Origin: an uncultured Dehalococcoidia bacterium
Lineage (GTDB): Bacteria; Chloroflexota; Dehalococcoidia; Lucifugimonadales; CATOSD01
Direction: 5' to 3'
Length of the DNA stretch: 64,000 nt
NCBI GenBank assembly: GCA_951812395.1
Contig: CATOSD010000002.1
Location: 1,292,442 to 1,356,441 of the forward strand
Part shown: positions 1 through 8,172 of the stretch, piece after piece
Layout: each line of letters starts with the position of its first letter
Numbering within the stretch: the first letter of the stretch is position 1
Notes under the pieces: model-generated
Database searches by the model: none
Told to the model about the DNA's origin: nothing
Seen by the model: only the letters and a program-made list of their open reading frames with translations
Translations under genes and position numbers: made by a program

Positions 1-1449
1 TACTTGCGCGCTACCGGCCGGGCTGAGCTCGCCGAGCTCGCCGGCAGTTACTCGCACCTGGTGACCCCCGATCCGGAGGTTGAGGCCAATCCAGAGGACT
101 TCTTCGACCGCGTGGTGGAGATCGACCTGTCGCAGCTAGAACCGCACGTCGTCGGTCCGCACTCCCCCGACCGCGCCCGCCCGATCTCGGCGCTGGCGTC
201 GGAGCTGTCCGGGAGCGCGGACGAGCTAGTGGACCAGATCTCCTCCACGCTCATCGGAAGCTGCACCAACTCGTCCTACGAGGACATGAGCCGGGCCGCC
301 GACGTTGCCGAGCAGGCAGCCGCGCATGGAGTTGGGGCCGCTGTGCCGTTCATGGTGACGCCAGGCTCCGAGCAAGTGCGAGCCACGATCGAGCGCGACG
401 GCCAGATGGACTCACTGAAGCGCATGGGCGGCACGGTGCTCGCGAACGCCTGCGGTCCGTGTATCGGGCAGTGGCGGCGCGCCCAGGAGATGGTGGGCGT
501 TCCCAACACCATCGTTACGTCGTACAACCGCAATTTCCCACGCCGCAACGACGGCCAGGCCCAGACGATGAACTTCATTGCCAGCCCGGAGATAGTCACC
601 GCCCTCTCGCTTGCTGGCAGCCTGTCGTTCAATCCGATTACCGATACGCTCACCGGAGCCGACGGTGAGGCCTTCAGGCTGGAGCCTCCCAAGCCGGCGC
701 CGGAGGTGCCGGAGAACGACTTCGACCGGGGCGAGTCGGCCTACGTCGCTCCGCCTGACGACGGCAGCTCTATCGAGCTGAGTGTCAGCCCGGATAGCGA
801 ACGAATCGAGCTGATGGCGCCGTGGCCGGCCTGGGACGGCAACGATTTTCGCGACATGCCGGTGCTTATGAAGACGCAGGGCAAGACCACCACTGACCAT
901 ATCTCGCCCGCCGGGCCATGGCTGCGATTCCGCGGTCACCTTAGCAAGTTCAGCGAGAACATGTTCATGGGCGCCACGAATGCCTACACGGGCGACACTG
1001 GCACGGGCAAGAACGTCGTGACCGGTGAAGAGCGGCACGCCATTTCGCGTATCGCCACCAACTACCGGGACGCGGGCCTGCGCTGGGTGGTGGTGGGAGA
1101 CGACAACTACGGCGAGGGTAGCAGCCGCGAGCACGCGGCGTTATCGCCGAGGCTGCTCGGCGGCGCGGCGATCATCGCCCGCGGCTTCGCGCGCATCCAC
1201 GAGACCAACCTGAAGAAGCAGGGTCTGCTGCCGTTGACCTTCGCCGACCGCGACGACTACGACCGCATACGCGAGGACGACCGCATCAGCCTCGTGGGTC
1301 TGAAGGATCTCACACCTGGCCGGCCCGTCGAGTGCATAGTTGCGCATTCCGACGGCACGTCCGAGACGCTGCACCTCAACCATTCGATAGGCGAGTCACA
1401 GGTGGAGTGGTTCCGCATCGGCGGCGCGCTGAACATGTTCCACAAGTAG
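1..1449 (+). CDS. acn: Aconitate hydratase, C-terminal part (5' truncated by the window edge)
   Basis: Citrate/isocitrate isomerase of the TCA cycle, cytoplasmic, carrying a [4Fe-4S] cluster. The visible 481 residues contain the cluster motifs IGSCTNSSYED (near residue 84) and ANACGPCIGQW (near 147), followed by the swivel domain with KTTTDHISPAGPW and GDDNYGEGSSREHAAL. These are diagnostic of aconitase, and the TTDHISPAG and GSSREHAAL sequences look most like the mitochondrial-type subfamily (about 750-780 residues), so roughly 280-300 N-terminal residues lie upstream of the window. The TTG listed at position 4 is only the first possible codon in the open frame, not a real start. It is convergent with the hydrolase at 1512, with a GC hairpin between them. 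A homoaconitase or LeuC reading is unlikely because large and small domains are fused on one chain in aconitase order. Confidence 0.93.
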   Translation, partial: YLRATGRAELAELAGSYSHLVTPDPEVEANPEDFFDRVVEIDLSQLEPHVVGPHSPDRARPISALASELSGSADELVDQISSTLIGSCTNSSYEDMSRAADVAEQAAAHGVGAAVPFMVTPGSEQVRATIERDGQMDSLKRMGGTVLANACGPCIGQWRRAQEMVGVPNTIVTSYNRNFPRRNDGQAQTMNFIASPEIVTALSLAGSLSFNPITDTLTGADGEAFRLEPPKPAPEVPENDFDRGESAYVAPPDDGSSIELSVSPDSERIELMAPWPAWDGNDFRDMPVLMKTQGKTTTDHISPAGPWLRFRGHLSKFSENMFMGATNAYTGDTGTGKNVVTGEERHAISRIATNYRDAGLRWVVVGDDNYGEGSSREHAALSPRLLGGAAIIARGFARIHETNLKKQGLLPLTFADRDDYDRIREDDRISLVGLKDLTPGRPVECIVAHSDGTSETLHLNHSIGESQVEWFRIGGALNMFHK

Positions 1450-1479
1450 CGGCCCCAGCGGCGTCACCCGCATCCTGAA

Positions 1480-1503
1480 CCTTCCCCCATCAAGGGGGAA
1501 GGG
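1480..1503. terminator. GC hairpin between convergent genes (palindromic repeat family)
   Basis: CCTTCCCCC-atca-AGGGGGAAGG forms a perfect stem. It follows CACCCGCATCCTGA, the same lead-in seen before the hairpins near 24452 and 59702, so it belongs to a dispersed palindromic repeat family. Placed between the 3' ends of acn and the hydrolase it could terminate both transcripts, although there is no strong T-tract. Confidence 0.6.
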
Positions 1504-1511
1504 ACAAGCGT

Positions 1512-2369
1512 TTAAAGCGACGCCAACCAGCCGTACATCGTGTCGAACAGCTCCTGCTCACGGCCCTGGTAGCCGTGATTGGCGCCCTCGATCTCGCTCA
1601 CGACAACGTGGGAGTATCCCGCCTCGGCCAGGCTCCGCCGCGCCGCGCCGCACACCGGCAACTCCTGCGGGCCGCCAACGGCGCACTCCTCCCCGCCGAA
1701 GATGAACCGCGTCGGGCAGCCGGTGTTGGCCGCGTGCGTAGTGACGCTGTAGCGATTGTCCGGGTTGAAGCAGTCCACGAACGCGCGGGCGCTCCAGGTC
1801 GAGCCCCACGGCACGCCGGGGCGCAGCAGCGTATCGGGCCGGCCCTCGGACAAATTGCGCTCCGACTCGCGGAACGGCCCGGCGAAATCCTCGCCGTCGA
1901 GCGCGACAACGCCCTCGTGGTTGTACTCCCCCGGCGACACCGGGACGACAGCCACGACGTTGTCGTATCGCTCTGTTGCCTGGGCGTAAGTGGCCCGCAC
2001 TGCTCCGCCGCTGTGGCCGCCTATCGCGATCCGGCGGTGTCCGCGGGCTCTCAGAAGCTCCAGCCACGCGGCGAAGTCCGCCCGCGAATCATCCACGGAC
2101 TCGAAGGCGTATCCGGCGAGCGGGCCACCGCGGACGCCGTTCGCGACGTGATCGTGGCCCCTCCGGTTTCCGGTGACGAACGCGATGCCTTGTTCGGCGA
2201 AGCGCTCTCCCAACCCCAGATACAGGCTGTTGTAGAAGTGGCCGCCGTCTCCGTGAAAGTACAGAACTGCGTCGACAGGGCTGTACTGTCCGCTCCTTGC
2301 AGTCCCAAAGTAGGCGCCGGACAGCGATATGCCCTCCGGAGTGGTGACTTCGACCAGATCTGCCAGCAT
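1512..2369 (-). CDS. Alpha/beta-hydrolase family protein
   Basis: Predicted cytoplasmic serine hydrolase of 285 residues. The nucleophile elbow GGHSGGAVRATYAQ (GxSxG, Ser near residue 120) follows the expected strand; LYFHGDGGHF near residue 38 is the HG oxyanion loop, and the C-terminal GANHGYQGREQELFDTMYGWL supplies the likely catalytic His. Start is ATG at 2369. The family includes esterases, dienelactone hydrolases and peptidases, and the substrate cannot be read from the sequence. The CoA-transferase fusion upstream on the same strand ends 47 bp away, so the two may be co-transcribed. Confidence 0.8.
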   Translation of the reverse strand: MLADLVEVTTPEGISLSGAYFGTARSGQYSPVDAVLYFHGDGGHFYNSLYLGLGERFAEQGIAFVTGNRRGHDHVANGVRGGPLAGYAFESVDDSRADFAAWLELLRARGHRRIAIGGHSGGAVRATYAQATERYDNVVAVVPVSPGEYNHEGVVALDGEDFAGPFRESERNLSEGRPDTLLRPGVPWGSTWSARAFVDCFNPDNRYSVTTHAANTGCPTRFIFGGEECAVGGPQELPVCGAARRSLAEAGYSHVVVSEIEGANHGYQGREQELFDTMYGWLASL

Positions 2370-2416
2370 CGCTAGCCCTCCCTCGTTCGCCTGTGCCGTC
2401 TCTCAAGACGTTCTGC

Positions 2417-4840
2417 CTAGTAGATGATGCCCTCGTCCACCATGGCGGTGTAGTCCGGCTCGGCGACGCCAAGCAGCTTTCGGTACACGTACTCGTTGTG
2501 CTGGCCCAGCCGTGGCGCCGCCGTCAGCCTGGCCGGCGGACCGCCCGCGAACCGCCAGCCTATTCCCGGCAGCAGCCGCGTCTCGCCGTCGCCAGTCGTC
2601 ACCGGCGCGAAGTATCCGCCTCGCCTCAGCGACTCTTCTTCGTACACCTGGAGCGAGTTACGGGACCGTTCCGCGGCAACGCTGGCGTGCTGGAGAATCC
2701 GCGCCGCGTCGTCGGCGCCCTGGGTTGCCGTCCAAGCCCCTATCGCCGCGTCGATCGTCTGACGATCTCGCCGGCGGCCCCCAGCCGTAGCGTAGGCCGG
2801 GTCGTCCGCGAGCTCGCGCCGCCCTATCGCGCGGGAGAGCGCTATCCACTCATCCATAGACGTGACGGCGATCGCGACCCACTCGTCGTCACCGGCGCAT
2901 CGGTACAGGTCGTGCGGAAAGTGGACCGGGTCGAGGTTGCCCAATGGCTCCCTCAATCTACCGCTCATCTGGTAGTCGAGCAGCGCCGGGGCTATACTGG
3001 CCGTCAGCGCCTCGGCCATCGAAAAGTCCACGTACTGCCCAAGTCCCGTAGCGGCCCGATGGACCAGCGCCGCGACGGTCACCATCGCAAGCTCCATGCC
3101 CACCCACGGGTCTGCCCAGAGGCCGCCCTTGATCGGTTCGCCGTCCTGGTAGCCTGACACCGAGTTCCATCCCGTGTAGTACTGGAGCAGGCTGCCGTAG
3201 GCCACGTAGTCCCGGTCCGGCCCAGAGTGGCCCGTGCCTGACGAGGATACCATGATTATGTCCGGCCGGAGCTCCCTGAGAACCGGGTAGCCCAGCCCAA
3301 GCCGCTCTATCACACCGGCGGCGAAATTCTCCAGCACGACGTCGGCAGTGGCAATCAGTTCCTTCGCGAGATCGAGTCCGGCGGGTCGGGCGATGTTCAG
3401 CGCGCAGTAGAGCTTGGACTGGTTGTAGACCTGGAAGGCGGCTCCCCTGGACGAGGGATCCGGGCGTCTGGCGCTGCCCACCTTGATGACTTCCGCCCCC
3501 ATTGCGGCAAGTAACCTCGCCGCTGTTGGCCCGGCGATGATCCAGCTCAGGTCGACCACCCGTACTCCGGCCAGTGGTAGCTCGTCGGCTCGGCCCACGG
3601 GCTGTCGCGCTGTGGGGGCGCCGGCATCCTCTCGCCTCACTTGAGGACGTGCCGCCCCGTCGCGAGCCGGGGGCCGCCCCGACAGAAGATAGTTGTGCTC
3701 GCCCAGCGTCGGGGCCGCTCGCCGGTTGGCGCTAGCCGGCGAGTTCGACAGCCGGTATGCCGCGCCCGGGTAGCGGAGTGTGCCCGCGACTGGATGTCCC
3801 AGCTCGCTGAAGAACTCCCTGTGCTCCAGGTGCGGGTCAGTGAACAGGTCTTCCGCGGTGTTCACCGGGAAGCATGGTATCCGCCTATCTTGCCCCCATC
3901 GGGCGACGTCAAACTTGGAGAATGCCCGGCTCCACTCGCTCAGCAGCCCCCACAGCTCCGGGGTGTTCGCCTCCCTCGCCTCCCTGGTTGCGAATCGTTC
4001 GTCGTCGCCCCAGCCAGGGTTGCCCATCACATCGAGCCATTGCCTCCACTGCGCCTCCTCCCGAGGCGAAATGGCGACATAGCCGTCGTTGCACGGCAGT
4101 ACACCGCCGATGGCGCCCACAGTACCGGCGTTCCCTCGGTCACGTGACGCCGAGGGCTGCCCGTAGGCGTGGCCGGCGAACGATGCCAGGATCTGCGTGG
4201 CCATGGCCTCGTACTCCGACACGTCGGCGCGGCTACCATAGCCCGTCATCTTCCTACGGAACAGCGCCGTCAGCACAGCCGTCGCGGCGGCAAGCCCGGC
4301 TGTCTGGTGAGACTGCCAGCCTCCCGCGCGCACCGGCGGGACGCAAGCGGGGTCGTCGACCGGGCCGAGCAGCGCGTGGGCGTGTCCCGTACCGTGGAAG
4401 AGGGTCAGATCGGTGGCGCGCTCGCCGTCGCGGGTGCTCCACGGTCCGAAGGGGGAAATCGACGCGAAAATCAGGCCGCTATTGGATGCGGAAAGGCTTT
4501 CATAGCCCAGGCCTATTCGGTGCAACGCTAGCGGCCCTAGGTTCTCCACCAGCACGTCGGAGCCGCTCGCCAGAGAGTGCACCGCCTGGCGTCCCTCTTT
4601 GGTCGTAAAGTCGACGGTCACGCCGTACTTGTTGACGTTGAGGGCGAGGAAGAGTGCGCTGTGCTCGGGGTGCGGCTCGTCGCCCGGAAACGGTCCGACT
4701 CGCCTTGTGCGGTCGCCCTCCGGCGGCTCGGCTTTGACCACTCTCGCGCCCAACTGCCCCAGGAGCTTCCCGCAGTAGGCCGCCGACACGCCTTCGCCGA
4801 GCTCAAGCACTTTGAGACCGTCCAGCAGCGACTCTTTCAT
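2417..4840 (-). CDS. CaiB/BaiF family III CoA-transferase, tandem two-domain fusion
   Basis: Family III CoA-transferases move CoA between carboxylic acids. This 807-residue protein holds two complete copies of the fold in one chain: copy 1 begins LDGLKVLELGEGVSAAYCGK and runs to about residue 385; copy 2 begins LAGVRVVDLSWIIAGPTAA near residue 425 after a proline/arginine-rich linker. Usual members are 380-450 residues and work as interlocked dimers, so the fusion may form an intrachain dimer. Both copies retain the segment GxG(S/Q)xxDxSxxEA that ends in the catalytic region. Copy 1 reads ADVSEYEA and copy 2 VDFSMAEA, with Glu where formyl-CoA transferase has Asp169, a common substitution. 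The MmgE/PrpD gene upstream starts 53 bp before it and points the same way. Confidence 0.88.
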   Translation of the reverse strand: MKESLLDGLKVLELGEGVSAAYCGKLLGQLGARVVKAEPPEGDRTRRVGPFPGDEPHPEHSALFLALNVNKYGVTVDFTTKEGRQAVHSLASGSDVLVENLGPLALHRIGLGYESLSASNSGLIFASISPFGPWSTRDGERATDLTLFHGTGHAHALLGPVDDPACVPPVRAGGWQSHQTAGLAAATAVLTALFRRKMTGYGSRADVSEYEAMATQILASFAGHAYGQPSASRDRGNAGTVGAIGGVLPCNDGYVAISPREEAQWRQWLDVMGNPGWGDDERFATREAREANTPELWGLLSEWSRAFSKFDVARWGQDRRIPCFPVNTAEDLFTDPHLEHREFFSELGHPVAGTLRYPGAAYRLSNSPASANRRAAPTLGEHNYLLSGRPPARDGAARPQVRREDAGAPTARQPVGRADELPLAGVRVVDLSWIIAGPTAARLLAAMGAEVIKVGSARRPDPSSRGAAFQVYNQSKLYCALNIARPAGLDLAKELIATADVVLENFAAGVIERLGLGYPVLRELRPDIIMVSSSGTGHSGPDRDYVAYGSLLQYYTGWNSVSGYQDGEPIKGGLWADPWVGMELAMVTVAALVHRAATGLGQYVDFSMAEALTASIAPALLDYQMSGRLREPLGNLDPVHFPHDLYRCAGDDEWVAIAVTSMDEWIALSRAIGRRELADDPAYATAGGRRRDRQTIDAAIGAWTATQGADDAARILQHASVAAERSRNSLQVYEEESLRRGGYFAPVTTGDGETRLLPGIGWRFAGGPPARLTAAPRLGQHNEYVYRKLLGVAEPDYTAMVDEGIIY

Positions 4841-4892
4841 TCACCCCTGCTCCTCGGCGTGACCACCCGTGTTTCTCGCAGGCTCGTGGCGT

Positions 4893-6233
4893 CTACCCGC
4901 CGGCTCGAAACAGCGAAAACAGCTCCCCTACGCTTTCCACCTCTTCCAGCGCCCACAGCCGGGCGAGCGCGCGCTCGACCTGGGCTTCGGAAAGGGTGCG
5001 GCCCGCGAGGGCACGGAACTTGCTCTCGAGCTGATCATCGCTCATAGGATTCTCCGGCGTGCCCGTCGCGTGCTCAACGACCTCTGTCAGCTCCCGTCCG
5101 TCATTCAGCACCACGGTCACCTCGGCGGAGCCCTCCTCTTGGGTCTCGTCCACCGTCGCGGATATCAGGTCCCGCAGCCGCATGATCTCGGGGTCGACCA
5201 CACGCTCGTCGGTGTACTGCGCCGGAAACGCTGCCCCGTCCACCAATCCCACGGCCATGCTGTGCTGGTACGAGAACTTGCCTTCCAACCCTACCCTGGG
5301 ATTGGGCCTGTCGACGAGCTCGAGTACAAGAGGGTGCACCATAGCCCGCACGCTCTCGACCATATCGGCGGTGACGCCATGCGAATCTCGAAAGCGCGCC
5401 ATGGCGTCGATCAGCGGATGGTTGACGACCCCGCAAGCGTATGGCTTGAGGCCGTTCTGGTACAACTCCCAATGATCTCCCAGCCTGTCGGTCGCGCGGC
5501 CCAGGTCGCTCTCCGCCGAGTAGACTTCGGTGAAGCCGCGCCTGCCCTCCAGTATCTCTGTGGTGGAGGTGAAGCCCCGGCTGGCCAGCAGGGCCGCCAG
5601 CACGCCGCTCTGAGCGGACCGCCCCGGATGTAGCGGCTTGGTCATCGAACCGAAAGAAACGCGAAGTCCGGACGCCTGTGCTCCGGCGACTCCCAGCGCC
5701 TGCGCCATGCGGTCGGTGTCCATGCCCAGCAGCCTACCCGACGCGGCGGCCGCGCCGAACACACCGCACGTGCCGGTGATGTGCCAGCCTTCGTTATAGT
5801 GGGCGGGGTGAACGGCCATTCCGATGCGGCACGTAATCTCCATGCCAATCACCGAGGCGGCGAGCGCGCGGCGTCCGTCGGCGCCGATCCGTTCAGCGAC
5901 GGCAAGCGCCGCGGGAAAGGTGGGTGCGGATGGGTGGATGATCGTCGGGAAATGCGTGTCGTCGTAGTCATCCAGATGGGCGAGGTAACCATTCGCCAAC
6001 GCGGCATTCTGCATAGATGTCCGTGCGGCAGCGCCGACGACCGACGCGCTGGCATTGCCACCCTCTTCGCGGAACACGTCCAGCAGTATGTTCAGCGAAG
6101 GGTCTCTCGAAGCGTAAAGCGAAACGGCGAGGTAGTTGATGAGGCACCGCTTGCCCTCGTGCATGAGGCGCTCGGGCAGCGCCTCCACGTCAGTTTCCAC
6201 GACGAATCGGGCGATGTCTTGGGTTGCTCCCAT
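4893..6233 (-). CDS. MmgE/PrpD family protein (2-methylcitrate dehydratase-like)
   Basis: 446 residues, the normal length for MmgE/PrpD. The N-terminal helical domain carries FVVETDVEALPERLMHEGKRCLINYLAVSL, and the middle contains ANGYLAHLDDYDDTHFPTIIHPSAPTFPAALAVAE, the family signature around the acidic/His active-site region. Known members dehydrate 2-methylcitrate or isomerise itaconate and related tricarboxylates. The exact substrate here is unknown. Because a CoA-transferase follows directly, a role in carboxylic acid catabolism is likely. A second paralogue lies at 32712. Start ATG at 6233. Confidence 0.87.
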   Translation of the reverse strand: MGATQDIARFVVETDVEALPERLMHEGKRCLINYLAVSLYASRDPSLNILLDVFREEGGNASASVVGAAARTSMQNAALANGYLAHLDDYDDTHFPTIIHPSAPTFPAALAVAERIGADGRRALAASVIGMEITCRIGMAVHPAHYNEGWHITGTCGVFGAAAASGRLLGMDTDRMAQALGVAGAQASGLRVSFGSMTKPLHPGRSAQSGVLAALLASRGFTSTTEILEGRRGFTEVYSAESDLGRATDRLGDHWELYQNGLKPYACGVVNHPLIDAMARFRDSHGVTADMVESVRAMVHPLVLELVDRPNPRVGLEGKFSYQHSMAVGLVDGAAFPAQYTDERVVDPEIMRLRDLISATVDETQEEGSAEVTVVLNDGRELTEVVEHATGTPENPMSDDQLESKFRALAGRTLSEAQVERALARLWALEEVESVGELFSLFRAGG

Positions 6234-6662
6234 GGATGTTGTCCTCTTCCCTCGCGTGAGCTATGGCCATGCGCCATTGAAGCGTGAGTGTAAGGCGGCG
6301 GTCAGAGGCTGTCAACGAAACGGCCTGTCGCGAGTCTGTTTCAGATTTCCAGGTGCGCTCAAAACCGTCTCCCTCGCCAACAGCCCGTCCCCGCGCCCGT
6401 CTCTTTACCTGCCGCCATCCCCATGCGTTCGCCATGTTGTCTGGCCAATGTCCCCCGGCGCCTCGACGCACACCCCGGCCGCACTCACTCGCCTACATCC
6501 GACCCTTTCGCCCCCCTGCACCCCGAGAAAACCGTCACTTTCCCGCGCCGCCCGTGTACCGACCTTGACACGCATCTGACACGCATACGTCCCCCACAAG
6601 CCCCACGACTGCGCCGTTTCTTCCCACCAATCCGGCCCAGTCACGCAATCTCGCCAACGCTC

Positions 6663-6691
6663 TTGAAAGTACCGCACATACGTGCTACCCT
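6663..6691 (+). promoter_or_regulatory. Conserved extended -10 promoter with CACATACGTGC spacer
   Basis: TTGAAA, a 17-base spacer and TACCCT preceded by TGC. The spacer half next to the -10 reads CGCACATACGTGC, nearly identical to sites at 45946 and 58165. A GCCA-containing stretch precedes the -35 at all three. It would drive the GC-rich segment downstream (6698-6953). Confidence 0.5.
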
Positions 6692-6697
6692 CGACCA

Positions 6698-6953
6698 GGC
6701 GAGGGACAGACCCCGCCGGCCCGGAATCCTATACCCCCAGTCGGGATTATGCCCCAGGCATCCGCAGGGGCCTCATGTACTGGCCACTGCCCACCGACCC
6801 CGCTGTCCTGTTCTGCCAGGCGGCGCGACACATGTGCCCGGATATGCCCCGCCGGGCATTACAGATTCGCGCAGGACCGGCGACACTCTCAGCTACGAGG
6901 TGCACAGAATGTCGCAGAATCTAACAGAAAATCGCTTCCCCGCATTCGCGGGG
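6698..6953 (+). ncRNA. Candidate structured RNA segment shared with 45981-46325
   Basis: Downstream of the promoter-like site this region aligns with the one at 46015-46260 without a shared open frame. Shared blocks include ATGCCCCAGGCAT against ATGCCCCAAGCAT, GCGACACATGTGCCC against GCGACACTTATGCCC, and the end block GAATGTCGCAGAATCTAACA. It closes with a CCCCGC-attc-GCGGGG hairpin at 6938-6953. Both strands contain stops in this copy. A non-coding RNA or a repeat-internal sequence would both fit; I do not recognise a known RNA family. Confidence 0.3.
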
Positions 6954-7121
6954 CCAACGGTTGGGGGGAGTAGGGTAATCTGAAACAGGTTCTGCCTGTC
7001 GCTCCTCACGTCGCTAGACGGCTGCGAGGCAGGCCGTGTACCATCTGCGGGGCGCGGGCAATGCCCGTCGTAAGGCGCCGACGGCTTAGTGAGGGCAGCA
7101 CCACAACGAGGGGATGAAGGC

Positions 7122-8093
7122 ATGGATGGACTTGCAAACGCGCACCTGGCGGCAATCAGCGAGAGCATCCGTTTTCTGCGAAGCGTAGACTTCTGGTCGC
7201 CGGATTTGCGTTCGGAACTTTTCGGGCTCCAGGACTCGCTTCCGGCCCCAACGGCGCCGGAGACAGCGGGCGAACGGGACGTTGGCTCCTCGCAGTCTTT
7301 GGAGGCCGCGCTTTCCGTCGCCAAGGCCGCTGTCGCTTCAGTCGACGCGCTGGCGGCGCGCCTGGGCGCCGGAATCGACGCAGAGTTGGCCGCGCGCACA
7401 AGTGACGTGCTCGCACGGGCGGCGGACCATGCGGCGGCGAAGGTACGGGCATCGGCGGCCGACAGGGTGCGGGGGCTGTACGTCATAGTCGACCCGGAGG
7501 TGACGAGGGGTCGCCCGATACTGGACGTCGCCGAAGCCTCGTTAAAGGGCGGCGCCAGCGTAGTGCAACTTCGGGACAAATCGCGAGACAAGGGTGAGAT
7601 GCTGCCAGACGCCATAAGACTACAGGCGATGTGTGAGGACTACGGCAGCCTGTTCGTGGTCAACGACGACGCCGACCTGGCCCGAACCGTCAGCTCCCAC
7701 GCTGTGCACGTGGGCCAAACCGACCTGCCGGTTGCCAGTGCCCGCGCTGTGCTCGACGCGAGGCAGCTCGTGGGCACTTCCAACGGCGGCGTAGACGAGG
7801 CGCTACGTTCGCAGGCGGAAGGAGCGGACTACGTAGCCGTGGGCGCCATCTTCGCCACCACCACGATGGGCAAGAGCGGGCGAAGGTCCCTGGGCGTCGA
7901 GGCCATCGCTGAGGTCAAAGATGCCGTATCGATGCCCGTAGTCGCAATTGGGGGAATCAGCCTGGGCAACATCACCGACGTCGTAAGCGCGGGCGCGGAC
8001 AGCGTGTGCGTGGTCAGCGCGGTTACCTTTGCCGATGACCCGGAAACTGCCGCGGCGCGCCTGGTAGAGGCGATGCAGGCGGCGTCCGCCTGA
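7122..8093 (+). CDS. thiE: Thiamine-phosphate synthase with N-terminal helical extension
   Basis: ThiE joins HMP-PP and thiazole phosphate to give thiamine phosphate. The TIM-barrel part (about residues 117-320) has GLYVIVDP, ASVVQLRDKSRDKGE, FVVNDDADLA, AVHVGQTDLP, ADYVAVGAIFATTTM and VVAIGGIS, all expected substrate and Mg-diphosphate loops. The first 110 residues are an added alpha-helical region; LANAHLAAISESIRFLRSVDFW resembles the N-terminal domain that precedes ThiE in some phyla (ThiD2-type HMP-P kinase), but the match is by eye. I chose ATG 7122, preceded by GGGGATGAAGGC, over the GTG at 7089. No TPP riboswitch was recognisable upstream; the element at 6336-6988 lies immediately before it. 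Confidence 0.9.
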   Translation: MDGLANAHLAAISESIRFLRSVDFWSPDLRSELFGLQDSLPAPTAPETAGERDVGSSQSLEAALSVAKAAVASVDALAARLGAGIDAELAARTSDVLARAADHAAAKVRASAADRVRGLYVIVDPEVTRGRPILDVAEASLKGGASVVQLRDKSRDKGEMLPDAIRLQAMCEDYGSLFVVNDDADLARTVSSHAVHVGQTDLPVASARAVLDARQLVGTSNGGVDEALRSQAEGADYVAVGAIFATTTMGKSGRRSLGVEAIAEVKDAVSMPVVAIGGISLGNITDVVSAGADSVCVVSAVTFADDPETAAARLVEAMQAASA

Positions 8094-8172
8094 ACGCTGT
8101 GTACGGCTCTCATGCGGCCTGGCGCTTCGCCAATGCGGCCTGCCGCTTCGCCAACCGTCCGATTGCGACTAA

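Larger units (their letters stand above)
6336..6988. mobile_element. C-rich non-coding element with terminal inverted repeats (MITE-like)
   Basis: The interval is bounded by CTGTTTCAGATTTCC at 6336-6350 and its near-perfect inverse GGTAATCTGAAACAG at 6974-6988 (14 of 15 match). Just outside each end is the 9-mer GCCTGTCGC (6323-6331 and 6994-7002), a candidate target-site duplication, though 4 and 6 bases separate it from the repeats. The inside is strongly C-rich/G-poor on the plus strand to about 6660, then contains a promoter-like site and a structured GC-rich tract. No convincing gene is present. Segments of it recur at 43800-44095 and 45800-46260. A non-autonomous element is my inference. 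Confidence 0.55.

Noticed and set aside
412-1134. 240-residue minus-strand frame across aconitase
   Set aside because: Antisense shadow of conserved aconitase sequence.
6405-6677. Short minus-strand ORFs sharing GPDWW-ETAQ (also 43839-44093)
   Set aside because: Similarity follows the DNA repeat, extends across stops in other parts and shows no clear ribosome site; treated as repeat sequence, not genes.
6985-7121. Possible TPP riboswitch upstream of thiE
   Set aside because: The CTGAGA and ACCTGATCTGG-type core sequences of the TPP aptamer are absent.
6893-7615. 240-residue minus-strand frame overlapping thiE
   Set aside because: Ser/Ala/Arg-rich shadow of thiE and the repeat; no ribosome site or motifs.
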